From Candidatus Gastranaerophilales bacterium (GTDB lineage Bacteria > Cyanobacteriota > Vampirovibrionia > Gastranaerophilales > Gastranaerophilaceae), in the NCBI GenBank assembly GCA_944323155.1, contig CALURL010000011.1, forward strand, positions 1-64,000: a stretch of DNA of 64,000 nt, read 5' to 3'. Positions within the stretch are counted from its first letter, which is position 1, and every line of letters begins with the position of its first letter. The position numbers and the translations under genes were made by a program. Positions 24,979 to 32,440 of this stretch are shown piece after piece. The notes below the pieces were generated by a model. It worked only from the letters and a program-made list of their open reading frames with translations. It was not told the origin of the DNA and searched no databases.

Positions 24979-26712
24979 TTACTTATTTTCTTCAGTTGTT
25001 GATGTTGTGGTTTCGTTGTCGTCGTAATCATTTGCGATTGAGTTCAGAAGTGTCTCTGTTTCTACCATATGTTCACCGAGTAATGATGCAATTTCTTGAA
25101 CAATTGAAATATTTTTAGAGATAACCTCCTGAGCTTTTTGAGAAATTTTTTCTCTGTTTGTTTCGGTAGATGTTACATCTGTAATTACTGCACCAACAAT
25201 TTGATTTTCTTCAATTGTGAAGGCAGAAATGTCATATAGACGATTTTTGCAATGATAACGTTCTTTATGCAAATCTTTGCCGGTTTTAAGAATAGTCCGG
25301 AATATATCTGCAAAGTCAACAATTCTTTCTATTCCAGCTCCGGCAAGTCCGTCAGGACGAGCTTTAAATACCTCATACATGTCACCGGTAAACATTTTCA
25401 TAAAGCTTTCATTTGCTTCTAATATGTTCATATTATTGTCAACCATAACAACTGCAGCCGGCATGCAACGTATCATTGCGTTAGCTTTTCTCATTGCGAT
25501 TTTTCTCATATATGATACACACATAGAAGTTTCTGCATCGCCGTCAAGTAAAGCTTTTGCAAGATCACGGCATGTGGCATAACCGCATCCGCCGCAATTT
25601 AATTCATCATCAACAGTGTGTTTGCCGATTTTTTTCAAAGCCATTAAAATTTCTTCTAACGGGTAATCTGTATTAACTACTTTTAACGGTTTCATTTCGT
25701 AATCTACTACAGTGGAAGCTTTTTTAGGGATGTAATCTCTGTTTTTAACTTTAGAAAGTACATCAGAAATTAATGATATCCCTGCCTTGTTTGTAGAAAT
25801 ACAAGGACCGCCTATACATCCGCCTTCACAGGATAAAGCTTCTATAAATATAGGTTTGTCAATTGTATCTAGATTAAGATTATTTAGTGCATTTTCAAAA
25901 GCCTGTAAACCGCATACTGATATCAATTGAATATTTTCTTTAACCCCAATGCGTTTAATCGTCTCATTCATTCCCCCGTCAATAGGGTATAATGTACCTT
26001 CATATGCAGTGTATGGTACAAATTGATTTTCGTTTTCTGATTGAATGTCTGAAACATCAATGTCTTCATCATTAACCCATATTTTTAATTCTTCAAAAGT
26101 TAATGCTACATCAATTAAATCATTATAAGTTGTTTCGTTTTTCTTTCCAATGCAAGGACCGATAAATACAACCGCAATATCATTTCCATATTTTTCTCTT
26201 AAAATTTTTGCATGCGTCATTGCAGGTGAACCTATTGGAGTTATGCAATTTATAAATTCCGGACGATATAATTTAATGTAATCGACAATTACAGGACATG
26301 CGCTTGATATGAATAATCCTTTTTCTGCATTGTTAAGAATTTCTGCTGTTTTGATTGAAACTTCCTGAGCACCGAGTGCTGTTTCTGAAACACCTTTAAA
26401 ACCAAGTGCTTTTAAAATCGCTATCATTTTTTTAGGAGAATGTTCAAATACTCCGCTCCAGGATGGTGCAAGAGAAACGTAAACATCTTTTTTTGCAAGA
26501 ATTAAATTTTTAGCCTTGTCAATATCGCTTCTGACGCGTTTAGCGTTTGCAGGACAGCATTTGACGCAGTTTCCGCATGCTATGCAGCGCTCAGGAATTA
26601 CTGACGCATGTCCGTTTTCTATTTTAATAGCTTTAACAGGACAATTTCGGATGCATTTATAACAGTCATGACATTCATTTGTCAGAGTGTATACAGGATA
26701 TTGTTTATTCAT
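24979..26712 (-). CDS. Group C sensory [FeFe] hydrogenase with PAS domain (HydS-like)
   Basis: Predicted H2/redox sensor rather than a bulk catalyst. In 577 residues: two 4Fe-4S ferredoxin motifs (14-55), an H-cluster domain with L1 SSACPVIV (136-143), L2 GPCIGKK (185-191) and L3 LSCEGGCIGG (293-302), an extra four-cysteine Fe-S domain (373-398, NCGGCGYATC...C), and a PAS domain (about 412-520, MPAAVVMVDNNMNILEANE), then a helical tail. In L1 the proton-relay cysteine of catalytic enzymes is Ala138 while the cluster ligand Cys139 is kept, as in sensory group C members. Operon with the SpoIIE phosphatase. Confidence 0.92.
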   Translation of the reverse strand: MNKQYPVYTLTNECHDCYKCIRNCPVKAIKIENGHASVIPERCIACGNCVKCCPANAKRVRSDIDKAKNLILAKKDVYVSLAPSWSGVFEHSPKKMIAILKALGFKGVSETALGAQEVSIKTAEILNNAEKGLFISSACPVIVDYIKLYRPEFINCITPIGSPAMTHAKILREKYGNDIAVVFIGPCIGKKNETTYNDLIDVALTFEELKIWVNDEDIDVSDIQSENENQFVPYTAYEGTLYPIDGGMNETIKRIGVKENIQLISVCGLQAFENALNNLNLDTIDKPIFIEALSCEGGCIGGPCISTNKAGISLISDVLSKVKNRDYIPKKASTVVDYEMKPLKVVNTDYPLEEILMALKKIGKHTVDDELNCGGCGYATCRDLAKALLDGDAETSMCVSYMRKIAMRKANAMIRCMPAAVVMVDNNMNILEANESFMKMFTGDMYEVFKARPDGLAGAGIERIVDFADIFRTILKTGKDLHKERYHCKNRLYDISAFTIEENQIVGAVITDVTSTETNREKISQKAQEVISKNISIVQEIASLLGEHMVETETLLNSIANDYDDNETTTSTTEENK

Positions 26713-26739
26713 TTATAACTCCTAAATAATAAAAACAAA

Positions 26740-26988
26740 TTATAGTTTTTTTACTAATTCTGAAAGAATTTCTTCCAATTTTTTTTCATCAACATTGTTG
26801 TATTCAACATCGTTAATAACAACGATAGGACCTCGAGAACATTTATTTTCGCATCGTGCACCGGCAAGGTTAATGTTTGCCTGCAGGTCGTGTGCCTGAA
26901 TATATGCTTCTAAAAATTCCAGATTTCTTTCATTTCCGCGTGCAAAGCACGAACTTCCCATACAAACAGTTATATTAATCTTTGGCAT
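26740..26988 (-). CDS. Thioredoxin-like [2Fe-2S] ferredoxin, copy 1
   Basis: An 82-residue protein with VCMGSSCFARGN near 8-19 and AGARCENKCSRGP near 44-56, the four cysteines of a NuoE/HydC-type 2Fe-2S domain. First gene of the operon 2Fe-2S / HydS / SpoIIE phosphatase / 2Fe-2S; 27 bp before HydS. It begins behind AAAGAGGAA. A role as electron link or sensor partner of HydS is inferred from context. Confidence 0.85.
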   Translation of the reverse strand: MPKINITVCMGSSCFARGNERNLEFLEAYIQAHDLQANINLAGARCENKCSRGPIVVINDVEYNNVDEKKLEEILSELVKKL

Positions 26989-27061
26989 AAATTCCTCTTT
27001 CTATAAAACTATAATATATTATTTTTTCTGTTATTTCAAGAGTTGTTTTTATGAATTTTAG

Positions 27062-27090
27062 TTGACTCAAAATGTAAAATATGGTATTCA
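27062..27090 (+). promoter_or_regulatory. Promoter of prepilin gene 2
   Basis: TTGACT, 17-nt spacer, TATTCA, with an extended TG-G before the -10. About 28 nt of leader with AGGAG follow to the ATG at 27125. Confidence 0.6.
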
Positions 27091-27124
27091 TAACTTGTTG
27101 GAGCAGTATAAGGAGAAAATAGCA

Positions 27125-27960
27125 ATGCTAAATATTAAGAATTATGAAGTCGGGGGGGGGGTAACTCTTTAAGCCTGATAGCAAGGCTTTTCGGGGGTAA
27201 TACTGATTGCCCAAAAAAGAAAATCTTTTATAATAGTGATATTTTACATCACTATTATAAAAGGAAACTTATATTGAAAAAAGGGTTTACACTTGCAGAG
27301 GTCTTGATTACATTAGGGATTATTGGAATAGTTGCGGCTTTAACTTTGCCTAGTTTGATAGCAAATTATCGAAAAAATGTCGCTGAAACTCATATAAAAC
27401 GTGTTGTATCAACATTAAATGAAGCATTTAAATTTGCCCAATTAGATTATGGGGAAGCCGAATACTGGGAACTTTCAGGTTCTCCTGATTTTATAAAAAA
27501 ATATCTAATGCCTTATGTACCTGGCAGTAGTTTTATTAATGAGTCTAATATGGGGGCTATAAAGGTAGAAACATATGATGGCAAATCTTCTTTTGCTTTA
27601 AGCGGCGGATGGTCAAGCGGTTTTAAATTAAAGACAGGTGAAGTAATTGGTGTTCAGACTGCAGATCCAGCAGCTCCAGATTTTATTGGACATCAATTAA
27701 AAATTTTGTTACAGGAAAATAAATATAAAAGGTATATTTCTGGTAAAGATTATTTTGTATTATATTTTAACCCCAAAAGAGGTGTTGTAGATAATATTAG
27801 TACATGGGGTGAACATTGGAATGTTGATTGTTCTAAAGCATTACATGATTCACATGAATATAACCAATGTGTCACATCAGGAGGTCATTCTGCTATGTGC
27901 GCTATGATAATCCAGTGTAATGGCTGGAATATTCCTGATGATTATCCGATAAGATTTTAA
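27125..27960 (+). CDS. Type IV prepilin-like protein 2, frame broken by G10 (putative phase-OFF)
   Basis: TAAGGAGAAAATAGCA and ATG open MLNIKNYEV, which enters ten G at 27152-27161 and stops at 27170. One base over, the frame is open from 27148 to the stop at 27958-27960: NSLSLIARLFGGNTDCPKKK..., then KKG, FTLAEVLITLGIIGIVAALTLP with Glu at +5, and a C-terminal domain with three Cys near the end. One more G, or two fewer, gives 278 residues with a 54-residue leader, almost the same plan as prepilin 1. An internal TTG at 27274 behind AAAAGGAAA would give a conventional short leader, but a strong hairpin covers that site. Confidence 0.75.
27152..27161 (+). repeat. Poly-G tract (G10) at codon 10 of prepilin gene 2
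   Basis: Ten consecutive G, the same length and almost the same codon position as in prepilin gene 1. G11 or G8 restores the frame. Confidence 0.8.
27225..27263 (+). promoter_or_regulatory. Perfect 16-bp hairpin over the internal start of prepilin 2
   Basis: CTTTTATAATAGTGAT and its exact complement at 27248-27263 enclose the loop ATTTTAC. The right arm includes the AAAAGG that would serve as Shine-Dalgarno for the TTG at 27274. No T-run follows, so it is not a terminator. Confidence 0.7.
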
Positions 27961-27969
27961 TTATAGAGT

Positions 27970-29259
27970 TTAGAGAATTCTTGAATATATTTCATCAATA
28001 TTTTTCAAGAATTCTTTTTTTTCAAAGATTTCGTCGATTTCAACAGGACTAAGCAGTTTTGTAACATCTTTATCATTCAAAAGATTAACCCTGAAATCGC
28101 CGTCGTTTTCAAAAGCATCAAGAGCGTTGCGCTGTACAAGTCTGTATGCTTCTTCTCTTGTTAATCCTTTTTCCACAAGTTCAAGCAGAACTTTTTGCGA
28201 GAATACAATTCCGCCGAATTTATCTGTATTTTTGAGCATATTTTTTTCATGGACAACAAGATTTTTTACAATTCCGTTGAAACGAGTCAGCATAAAATCA
28301 ACCAGAGTCAGGCTGTCAGGGAAAATAATTCTTTCAGCAGAACTGTGTGAGATATCTCGTTCATGCCAGAGCGGAACATTTTCCAGTGCAACAATAGAAT
28401 TTGCTCTTACAACGCGGGCAAGACCGCATAAATTTTCTGATAAAACAGGGTTTTTCTTGTGCGGCATGGCAGAAGAACCTTTTTGATTTTTGCCAAAACC
28501 TTCTTCCACTTCTAAAACCTCTGTTCTTTGTAAATGTCTGATTTCTGTCGCAAACTGTTCTAAAACACTTGCAATTAGGGCTAAAGACTGCATAAAGTAT
28601 GCGTGATAATCTCTTGCAATTATTTGAGTAGAAATTCTTGCAGGTTTAAGCCCCAAATTTTTGCAGGTAATTTTTTCAACTTCCGGAGATATGTTGCTGT
28701 AAGTTCCAACAGGCCCTGAAATTTGTCCAACACGAATTTGATCAAGCGCGTGAATAAAGTTTGCTCTCTGACGTTCGAGAATATCTATCCAGTTACAAAT
28801 TTTTACGCCGAATGTCATAATTTCTGCATGCACGCCGTGTGAACGCCCGATACATATAGTGTTTCGGTGTTTATTGGCTAAGTCTTTTAATGATTGAATA
28901 GTTTCATCCAGATCGTTAATAATAATTTTTCCGCTATCTTGAATTTGGAGCGCGAAAGCTGTATCAATTACGTCAGAACTTGTCATACCAACATGCATAT
29001 ATTTTGCTAAATCGCCCAGACTTTCGTTAACACATGTCAAGAAGGCGATTACATCATGGCGGACTTCACGTTCTATTTCGTCAATGCGTTCAATATTGAA
29101 AGAAGCCTTTTTCTTTAGTTTTTCAATATCATCTTTTGGAAATTCTCCAAGTTCTGCATATGCTTCTGCAACGGCAATTTCTACATTCAGGTAGTATTGG
29201 AATTTAGATTCCAAGTCCCAAATTTTTTTCATTTCTTCTCTGGAATATCTTTCAATCAT
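27970..29259 (-). CDS. purB: Adenylosuccinate lyase
   Basis: Cleaves SAICAR and adenylosuccinate in purine synthesis. It has 429 residues of the fumarase/aspartase superfamily: TSSDVIDTAFALQ, RSHGVHAEIMTFG with the catalytic His region, and the signature GSSAMPHKKNPVLSENL near 258-274. The start at 29259 lacks a Shine-Dalgarno and has an extended -10 (TG-C-TAAAAT) exactly 6 nt upstream, predicting a leaderless message. Its last codons double as a hairpin terminator for the convergent prepilin gene. Confidence 0.96.
   Translation of the reverse strand: MIERYSREEMKKIWDLESKFQYYLNVEIAVAEAYAELGEFPKDDIEKLKKKASFNIERIDEIEREVRHDVIAFLTCVNESLGDLAKYMHVGMTSSDVIDTAFALQIQDSGKIIINDLDETIQSLKDLANKHRNTICIGRSHGVHAEIMTFGVKICNWIDILERQRANFIHALDQIRVGQISGPVGTYSNISPEVEKITCKNLGLKPARISTQIIARDYHAYFMQSLALIASVLEQFATEIRHLQRTEVLEVEEGFGKNQKGSSAMPHKKNPVLSENLCGLARVVRANSIVALENVPLWHERDISHSSAERIIFPDSLTLVDFMLTRFNGIVKNLVVHEKNMLKNTDKFGGIVFSQKVLLELVEKGLTREEAYRLVQRNALDAFENDGDFRVNLLNDKDVTKLLSPVEIDEIFEKKEFLKNIDEIYSRIL
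27974..28019 (+). terminator. Prepilin 2 terminator inside the purB coding end
   Basis: Twelve-base arms AGAATTCTTGAA and TTCAAGAATTCT with an 18-nt loop, followed on the plus strand by a run of eight T. It starts only 14 nt after the prepilin stop and lies within the last codons of purB. Confidence 0.75.
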
Positions 29260-29265
29260 AATTTT

Positions 29266-29274
29266 ATTTTAGCA
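29266..29274 (-). promoter_or_regulatory. Leaderless extended -10 promoter of purB
   Basis: TG-C-TAAAAT, then AAAATT, then ATG: spacer exactly 6 nt, no Shine-Dalgarno. Confidence 0.65.
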
Positions 29275-29377
29275 CAAACTTTATATTAATATATTCTTTA
29301 TAATTCTTTACAAAAAAGGCAATTATTCAAATATTAAATACTTTATATATATAAGAGTATAAATTTTGAGGATTGTT

Positions 29378-29857
29378 ATGTCTAAGATTAATCAGATTTC
29401 AAAAGAACAATTTGAGGTTAATAAAGAACTGAAAGCAATGTATGGTTCTTATGAAAACTACATGGCTGCTCAAATGAAACAGTTAAAATTAGAATCAATC
29501 CATACTTTTGCAAAAAATCAGCCGGCTTATATGTCTAATCCTGCCGAGAATTTTTTTAATATGAGAATGGAAGCTTATGACAAGCACCTCGCTCAATCAG
29601 AAAAATTAATCGAAAATTACAAAATTCTGGAAGCTCAGTATGAGGCTTTATTAAAGCAACAGAGTTCAATTAATGCAAGTCTAATGTCAAAATATCAGGT
29701 TTCCAGCCAGAAAGATTTGATAACTACAATGAATGATAGTAATTCGTTTTATGATCAGGGAGTTTATAATAAAACTTCAAAGTCCGTAAATGAAGCTTAT
29801 TCCAAATTTATTGCAGCATTGCAGACGGCAAATTATCAAACGCACAGAATAGTTTAG
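29378..29857 (+). CDS. Unknown coiled-coil protein (159 aa)
   Basis: No family recognised. The ATG at 29378 follows TTTTGAGGATTG. An upstream TTG in frame would eat this Shine-Dalgarno and is rejected. Residues 5-110 are helical with heptad-like spacing (KEQFEVNKELKAMYGSY, KLIENYKILEAQYEALLKQQ). It is Gln/Asn/Ser-rich, has no cysteine and no membrane segment. It is followed by an inverted repeat and then rpsO. It could be a structural or secreted-complex chaperone-like protein, but nothing in context decides. Confidence 0.6.
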   Translation: MSKINQISKEQFEVNKELKAMYGSYENYMAAQMKQLKLESIHTFAKNQPAYMSNPAENFFNMRMEAYDKHLAQSEKLIENYKILEAQYEALLKQQSSINASLMSKYQVSSQKDLITTMNDSNSFYDQGVYNKTSKSVNEAYSKFIAALQTANYQTHRIV

Positions 29858-29884
29858 AATCCGTAACATATTTCTAGTTTCATG

Positions 29885-29918
29885 CTTGCATTTTTTCCTT
29901 TATATATTATCATGCAAG
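29885..29918 (+). promoter_or_regulatory. Inverted repeat upstream of rpsO
   Basis: CTTGCAT (29885-29891) and ATGCAAG (29912-29918) with a 20-nt AT-rich loop, 52 nt before the rpsO ATG. rpsO leaders are autoregulated by S15 in other bacteria; whether this element does so is not shown by sequence alone. Confidence 0.35.
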
Positions 29919-29970
29919 TTGTAGAGTGCTTACGCCAATAATCACTCAACAAAGTAAAGGAAATTAAATA

Positions 29971-30246
29971 ATGCCAATTAATTTAACAAAAGAACAAAAG
30001 CAAGAAATTATCAAAACTTACGGTAACAACGATAAAGATTCAGGTTCTACAGCAGTACAAGTTGCTATGATGAGCCAGAAAATTTCTGAACTTACCGAAC
30101 ACTTAAAATCAAATAAAAAAGACTTTGCTACAAAAAGAGGTCTTTTGATGATGGTAGGTAAAAGAAAAAGATTACTTGCTTATTTGAAATCTCAAAACCT
30201 TGAAGAATACAGAGAATTAATCAAAAAACTCGGTATTAGAGGTTAA
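29971..30246 (+). CDS. rpsO: 30S ribosomal protein S15
   Basis: Primary 16S rRNA-binding protein of the small subunit platform. The 91 residues match the family: the N-terminal helix ending in [29 protein letters not shown] and the rRNA-binding [21 protein letters not shown]. The start has AAAGGAAAT. It is followed by a terminator at 30269-30296. Confidence 0.98.
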   Translation: MPINLTKEQKQEIIKTYGNNDKDSGSTAVQVAMMSQKISELTEHLKSNKKDFATKRGLLMMVGKRKRLLAYLKSQNLEEYRELIKKLGIRG

Positions 30247-30268
30247 TTTTTTCAGATTACAATGTTTT

Positions 30269-30296
30269 AAAAGGCTGTCTGATGACGGCCTTTTTT
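30269..30296 (+). terminator. rpsO terminator
   Basis: AAAAGGC-TGTC hairpin with GAC-GGCCTT arm and six T. It lies just before hydF and rules out the longer hydF reading frame as coding. Confidence 0.75.
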
Positions 30297-30314
30297 AGTA
30301 AAGAAGGAATTTTT

Positions 30315-31508
30315 ATGAAAGCTTTAAAATCAATGCGTTTACATATTGGTGTTTTCGGGAAAACTAACGTTGGAAAATCTTCTCTGTTGAATAAGATTAC
30401 TAATCAAGATATCTCGATTGTTTCGGAAATCGCAGGTACTACAACTGATGTTGTTGAAAAATCAATGGAACTTTTGCCTGTCGGACCTGTAACATTTTTG
30501 GATACCGCAGGAATTGATGATAATACAGAGCTTGGATGTAAACGTATTGAAAAAACTATGAAAATTATTAATCGTATTGATGTTGCTGTGGTTGTATGCG
30601 ATTATAATGGACTTGATATTTTTGAAAAAGAGCTTATTGCAAAATTTGATGAGCTTAAAATTCCATATCTTGTTGTTGTTAACAAAATTGATGTTCAAAA
30701 AGTTGATGATGATAATTTAAATAAAATTAAGGCATATACTTCTAATATTATTGCTACATCGGCAAAAAATGATAATGAACTGGTGTATAAATTTAAGAAT
30801 ATGCTTGTAAAATTATTGCCTGATGATTTTGTGAATTCTCCAAAAATTGCCGGAGATTTAGTTGCAAAAGGCAGCACAGTTGTTCTTGTAATCCCGATAG
30901 ATAAGGAAGCGCCAAAGGGAAGAATTATTTTGCCTCAGGTGCAAACTATTCGTGATTTGTTGGATTCTGAGTGTTTGACGTATGTCGTTAAAGAAACTGA
31001 ACTGAAACAGGCAATTGATAATCTAAAAAATCCTCCTTCTCTTGTAATTACAGATAGTCAAGCATTCCGGCAGGTTGCCGAAATTGTGCCTGAAACAATA
31101 CCTCTAACATCGTTTTCAATTCTTTTTGCAAGATTAAAAGGGGATTTAAACGCGTTTATCAAAGGGGCTGAAGCTATAGATAAACTTCAGGACGGCGATA
31201 AGGTTTTAATTCTTGAAAGCTGTACACACCACGCTATAGAAGATGATATCGGACGCGTTAAAATTCCTAATTTACTGCGGAAAAAAACAGGCAAAAAGTT
31301 AATTATAGAAAATTATGCAGGACATGATTTTCCGCAAATTGACGATTACAAGCTAATAATTCATTGCGGCGCATGTATGACAAACAGAAGAGAAGTCTTG
31401 TCAAGAATTCTTATTGCAAACAGCAAAAATGTTCCGATAACAAATTATGGAATAACAATTTCATATTGTCTTGGTATTTTGCCGCGTGCAGTTAAGATTT
31501 TTTCATAA
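30315..31508 (+). CDS. hydF: [FeFe]-hydrogenase maturation GTPase HydF
   Basis: Scaffold on which HydE and HydG assemble the 2Fe subcluster before transfer to the hydrogenase. From the ATG at 30315 (AAGGAA upstream) it has 397 residues. The P-loop GKTNVGKSS is at 15-23, followed by the G3 motif DTAGI and G4 NKID. The C-terminal Fe-S ligands are in ESCTHH and HCGACM. It supports active H-cluster assembly for the hydrogenase genes 3-8 kb away. hydE and hydG are not in the window. The tail overlaps the convergent unknown gene by 6 bp. Confidence 0.95.
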   Translation: MKALKSMRLHIGVFGKTNVGKSSLLNKITNQDISIVSEIAGTTTDVVEKSMELLPVGPVTFLDTAGIDDNTELGCKRIEKTMKIINRIDVAVVVCDYNGLDIFEKELIAKFDELKIPYLVVVNKIDVQKVDDDNLNKIKAYTSNIIATSAKNDNELVYKFKNMLVKLLPDDFVNSPKIAGDLVAKGSTVVLVIPIDKEAPKGRIILPQVQTIRDLLDSECLTYVVKETELKQAIDNLKNPPSLVITDSQAFRQVAEIVPETIPLTSFSILFARLKGDLNAFIKGAEAIDKLQDGDKVLILESCTHHAIEDDIGRVKIPNLLRKKTGKKLIIENYAGHDFPQIDDYKLIIHCGACMTNRREVLSRILIANSKNVPITNYGITISYCLGILPRAVKIFS

Positions 31509-31931
31509 ACTTCCTCTATAAAAGTGGAATGTTTCCATAAACCAGTTTGCAAGATTTTCTGGATTTTCATCTGGGTTCATGTAAAAATTTTGTGTTTTGT
31601 TATTGTCATCAATCTGCATATATATATTTTCGCGTTCAAAACGGTCTGATACACGTTTTGTTATCGTTTTTTTATCAGAAAAAAATTCTTCATAAGTGCC
31701 ATTTTTTACAAAGTCAGCTTTTGAAGGATGAAGCGGGGCTACTTTCAGGTATTTATGTTCATGGCGCGGGGCAAGTCGTTCTTGTATTATGTTTAATGCA
31801 TTCCGTAAATTATTTTGTTGATTTTTAAAATGAAAACTTTCAATATATTTGGTCATCTCAGGTGTTTCAACCAGTTTTATACCAAAATTTGGTCTGTAAT
31901 AGTTTCTACTTTGATAAGAATATATTTTCAT
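31503..31931 (-). CDS. Unknown protein with N-terminal NFG motif (142 aa)
   Basis: No family recognised. AAAGGGG precedes the ATG. The N-terminus MKIYSYQSRNYYRPNFGIKL resembles other minus-strand unknowns in this window in having a short polar stretch, then a hydrophobic/Asn-Phe-Gly motif. The body is charged and soluble (RLAPRHEHKYLKVAPLHPSK, MQIDDNNKTQNFYMNPDEN). The stop overlaps the hydF stop. Confidence 0.6.
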   Translation of the reverse strand: MKIYSYQSRNYYRPNFGIKLVETPEMTKYIESFHFKNQQNNLRNALNIIQERLAPRHEHKYLKVAPLHPSKADFVKNGTYEEFFSDKKTITKRVSDRFERENIYMQIDDNNKTQNFYMNPDENPENLANWFMETFHFYRGSL

Positions 31932-32101
31932 ATAAATCCCCTTTCTGGTTGCAGTATTCTATCAGTTTAATATAAATATTCAAAAAAATAATATAATATT
32001 ACTAAAATGTTACAATAGTAGTAAAAATATATTATTCCCTGATTAGCGGTGGTCTAGAGAATATATTTCCATCAGGAATATGATATAAAATGTTCTTTCT
32101 C

Positions 32102-32110
32102 TGGTAAAAT
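32102..32110 (+). promoter_or_regulatory. Leaderless extended -10 promoter
   Basis: TG-G-TAAAAT, then AATATT, then ATG at 32117: spacer exactly 6 nt, no Shine-Dalgarno. Confidence 0.6.
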
Positions 32111-32116
32111 AATATT

Positions 32117-32440
32117 ATGTATGAATATGAATCGGAAATAGAAGATAAGGAATTAAAAAAAGTCGGGCTGGAACTTATGTTTATGACACCCGAAAAATGC
32201 TCAAGCACGGACGGTATTACTGCTGTTGAGCTTGCAAAACTTGTTGATTTACCGATTGATATTGTAAAAAAGAAATTACAAATTCTAAAAGATGCCGAAC
32301 TCGTTCGTGTTAAGGGGATTAATCCGAAATACTGGAAGTTTAATGAATACAATTTTCAAAGAATTGATGAAAATGATGATGTTTACAGGCTTTTGTGCAA
32401 CTTTGACGATGTAGATTTTGACAGATTTTTTCAGTATTAA
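32117..32440 (+). CDS. Winged-helix-like DNA-binding protein (107 aa)
   Basis: Probable small transcription factor. Residues about 35-80 (DGITAVELAKLVDLPIDIVKKKLQILKDAELVRVKG) read as a winged helix: helix, turn, recognition helix, then a wing ending in KYWKFNEYN. The acidic ends carry no recognisable ligand domain. The start has no Shine-Dalgarno but a leaderless promoter. The stop abuts the convergent mnmE stop (TAATTA). The target is unknown. Confidence 0.65.
   Translation: MYEYESEIEDKELKKVGLELMFMTPEKCSSTDGITAVELAKLVDLPIDIVKKKLQILKDAELVRVKGINPKYWKFNEYNFQRIDENDDVYRLLCNFDDVDFDRFFQY

Noticed and set aside
30282-30314. Longer N-terminus for HydF
   Set aside because: The extra codons overlap the rpsO terminator hairpin and its T-run; the ATG at 30315 has a good Shine-Dalgarno.
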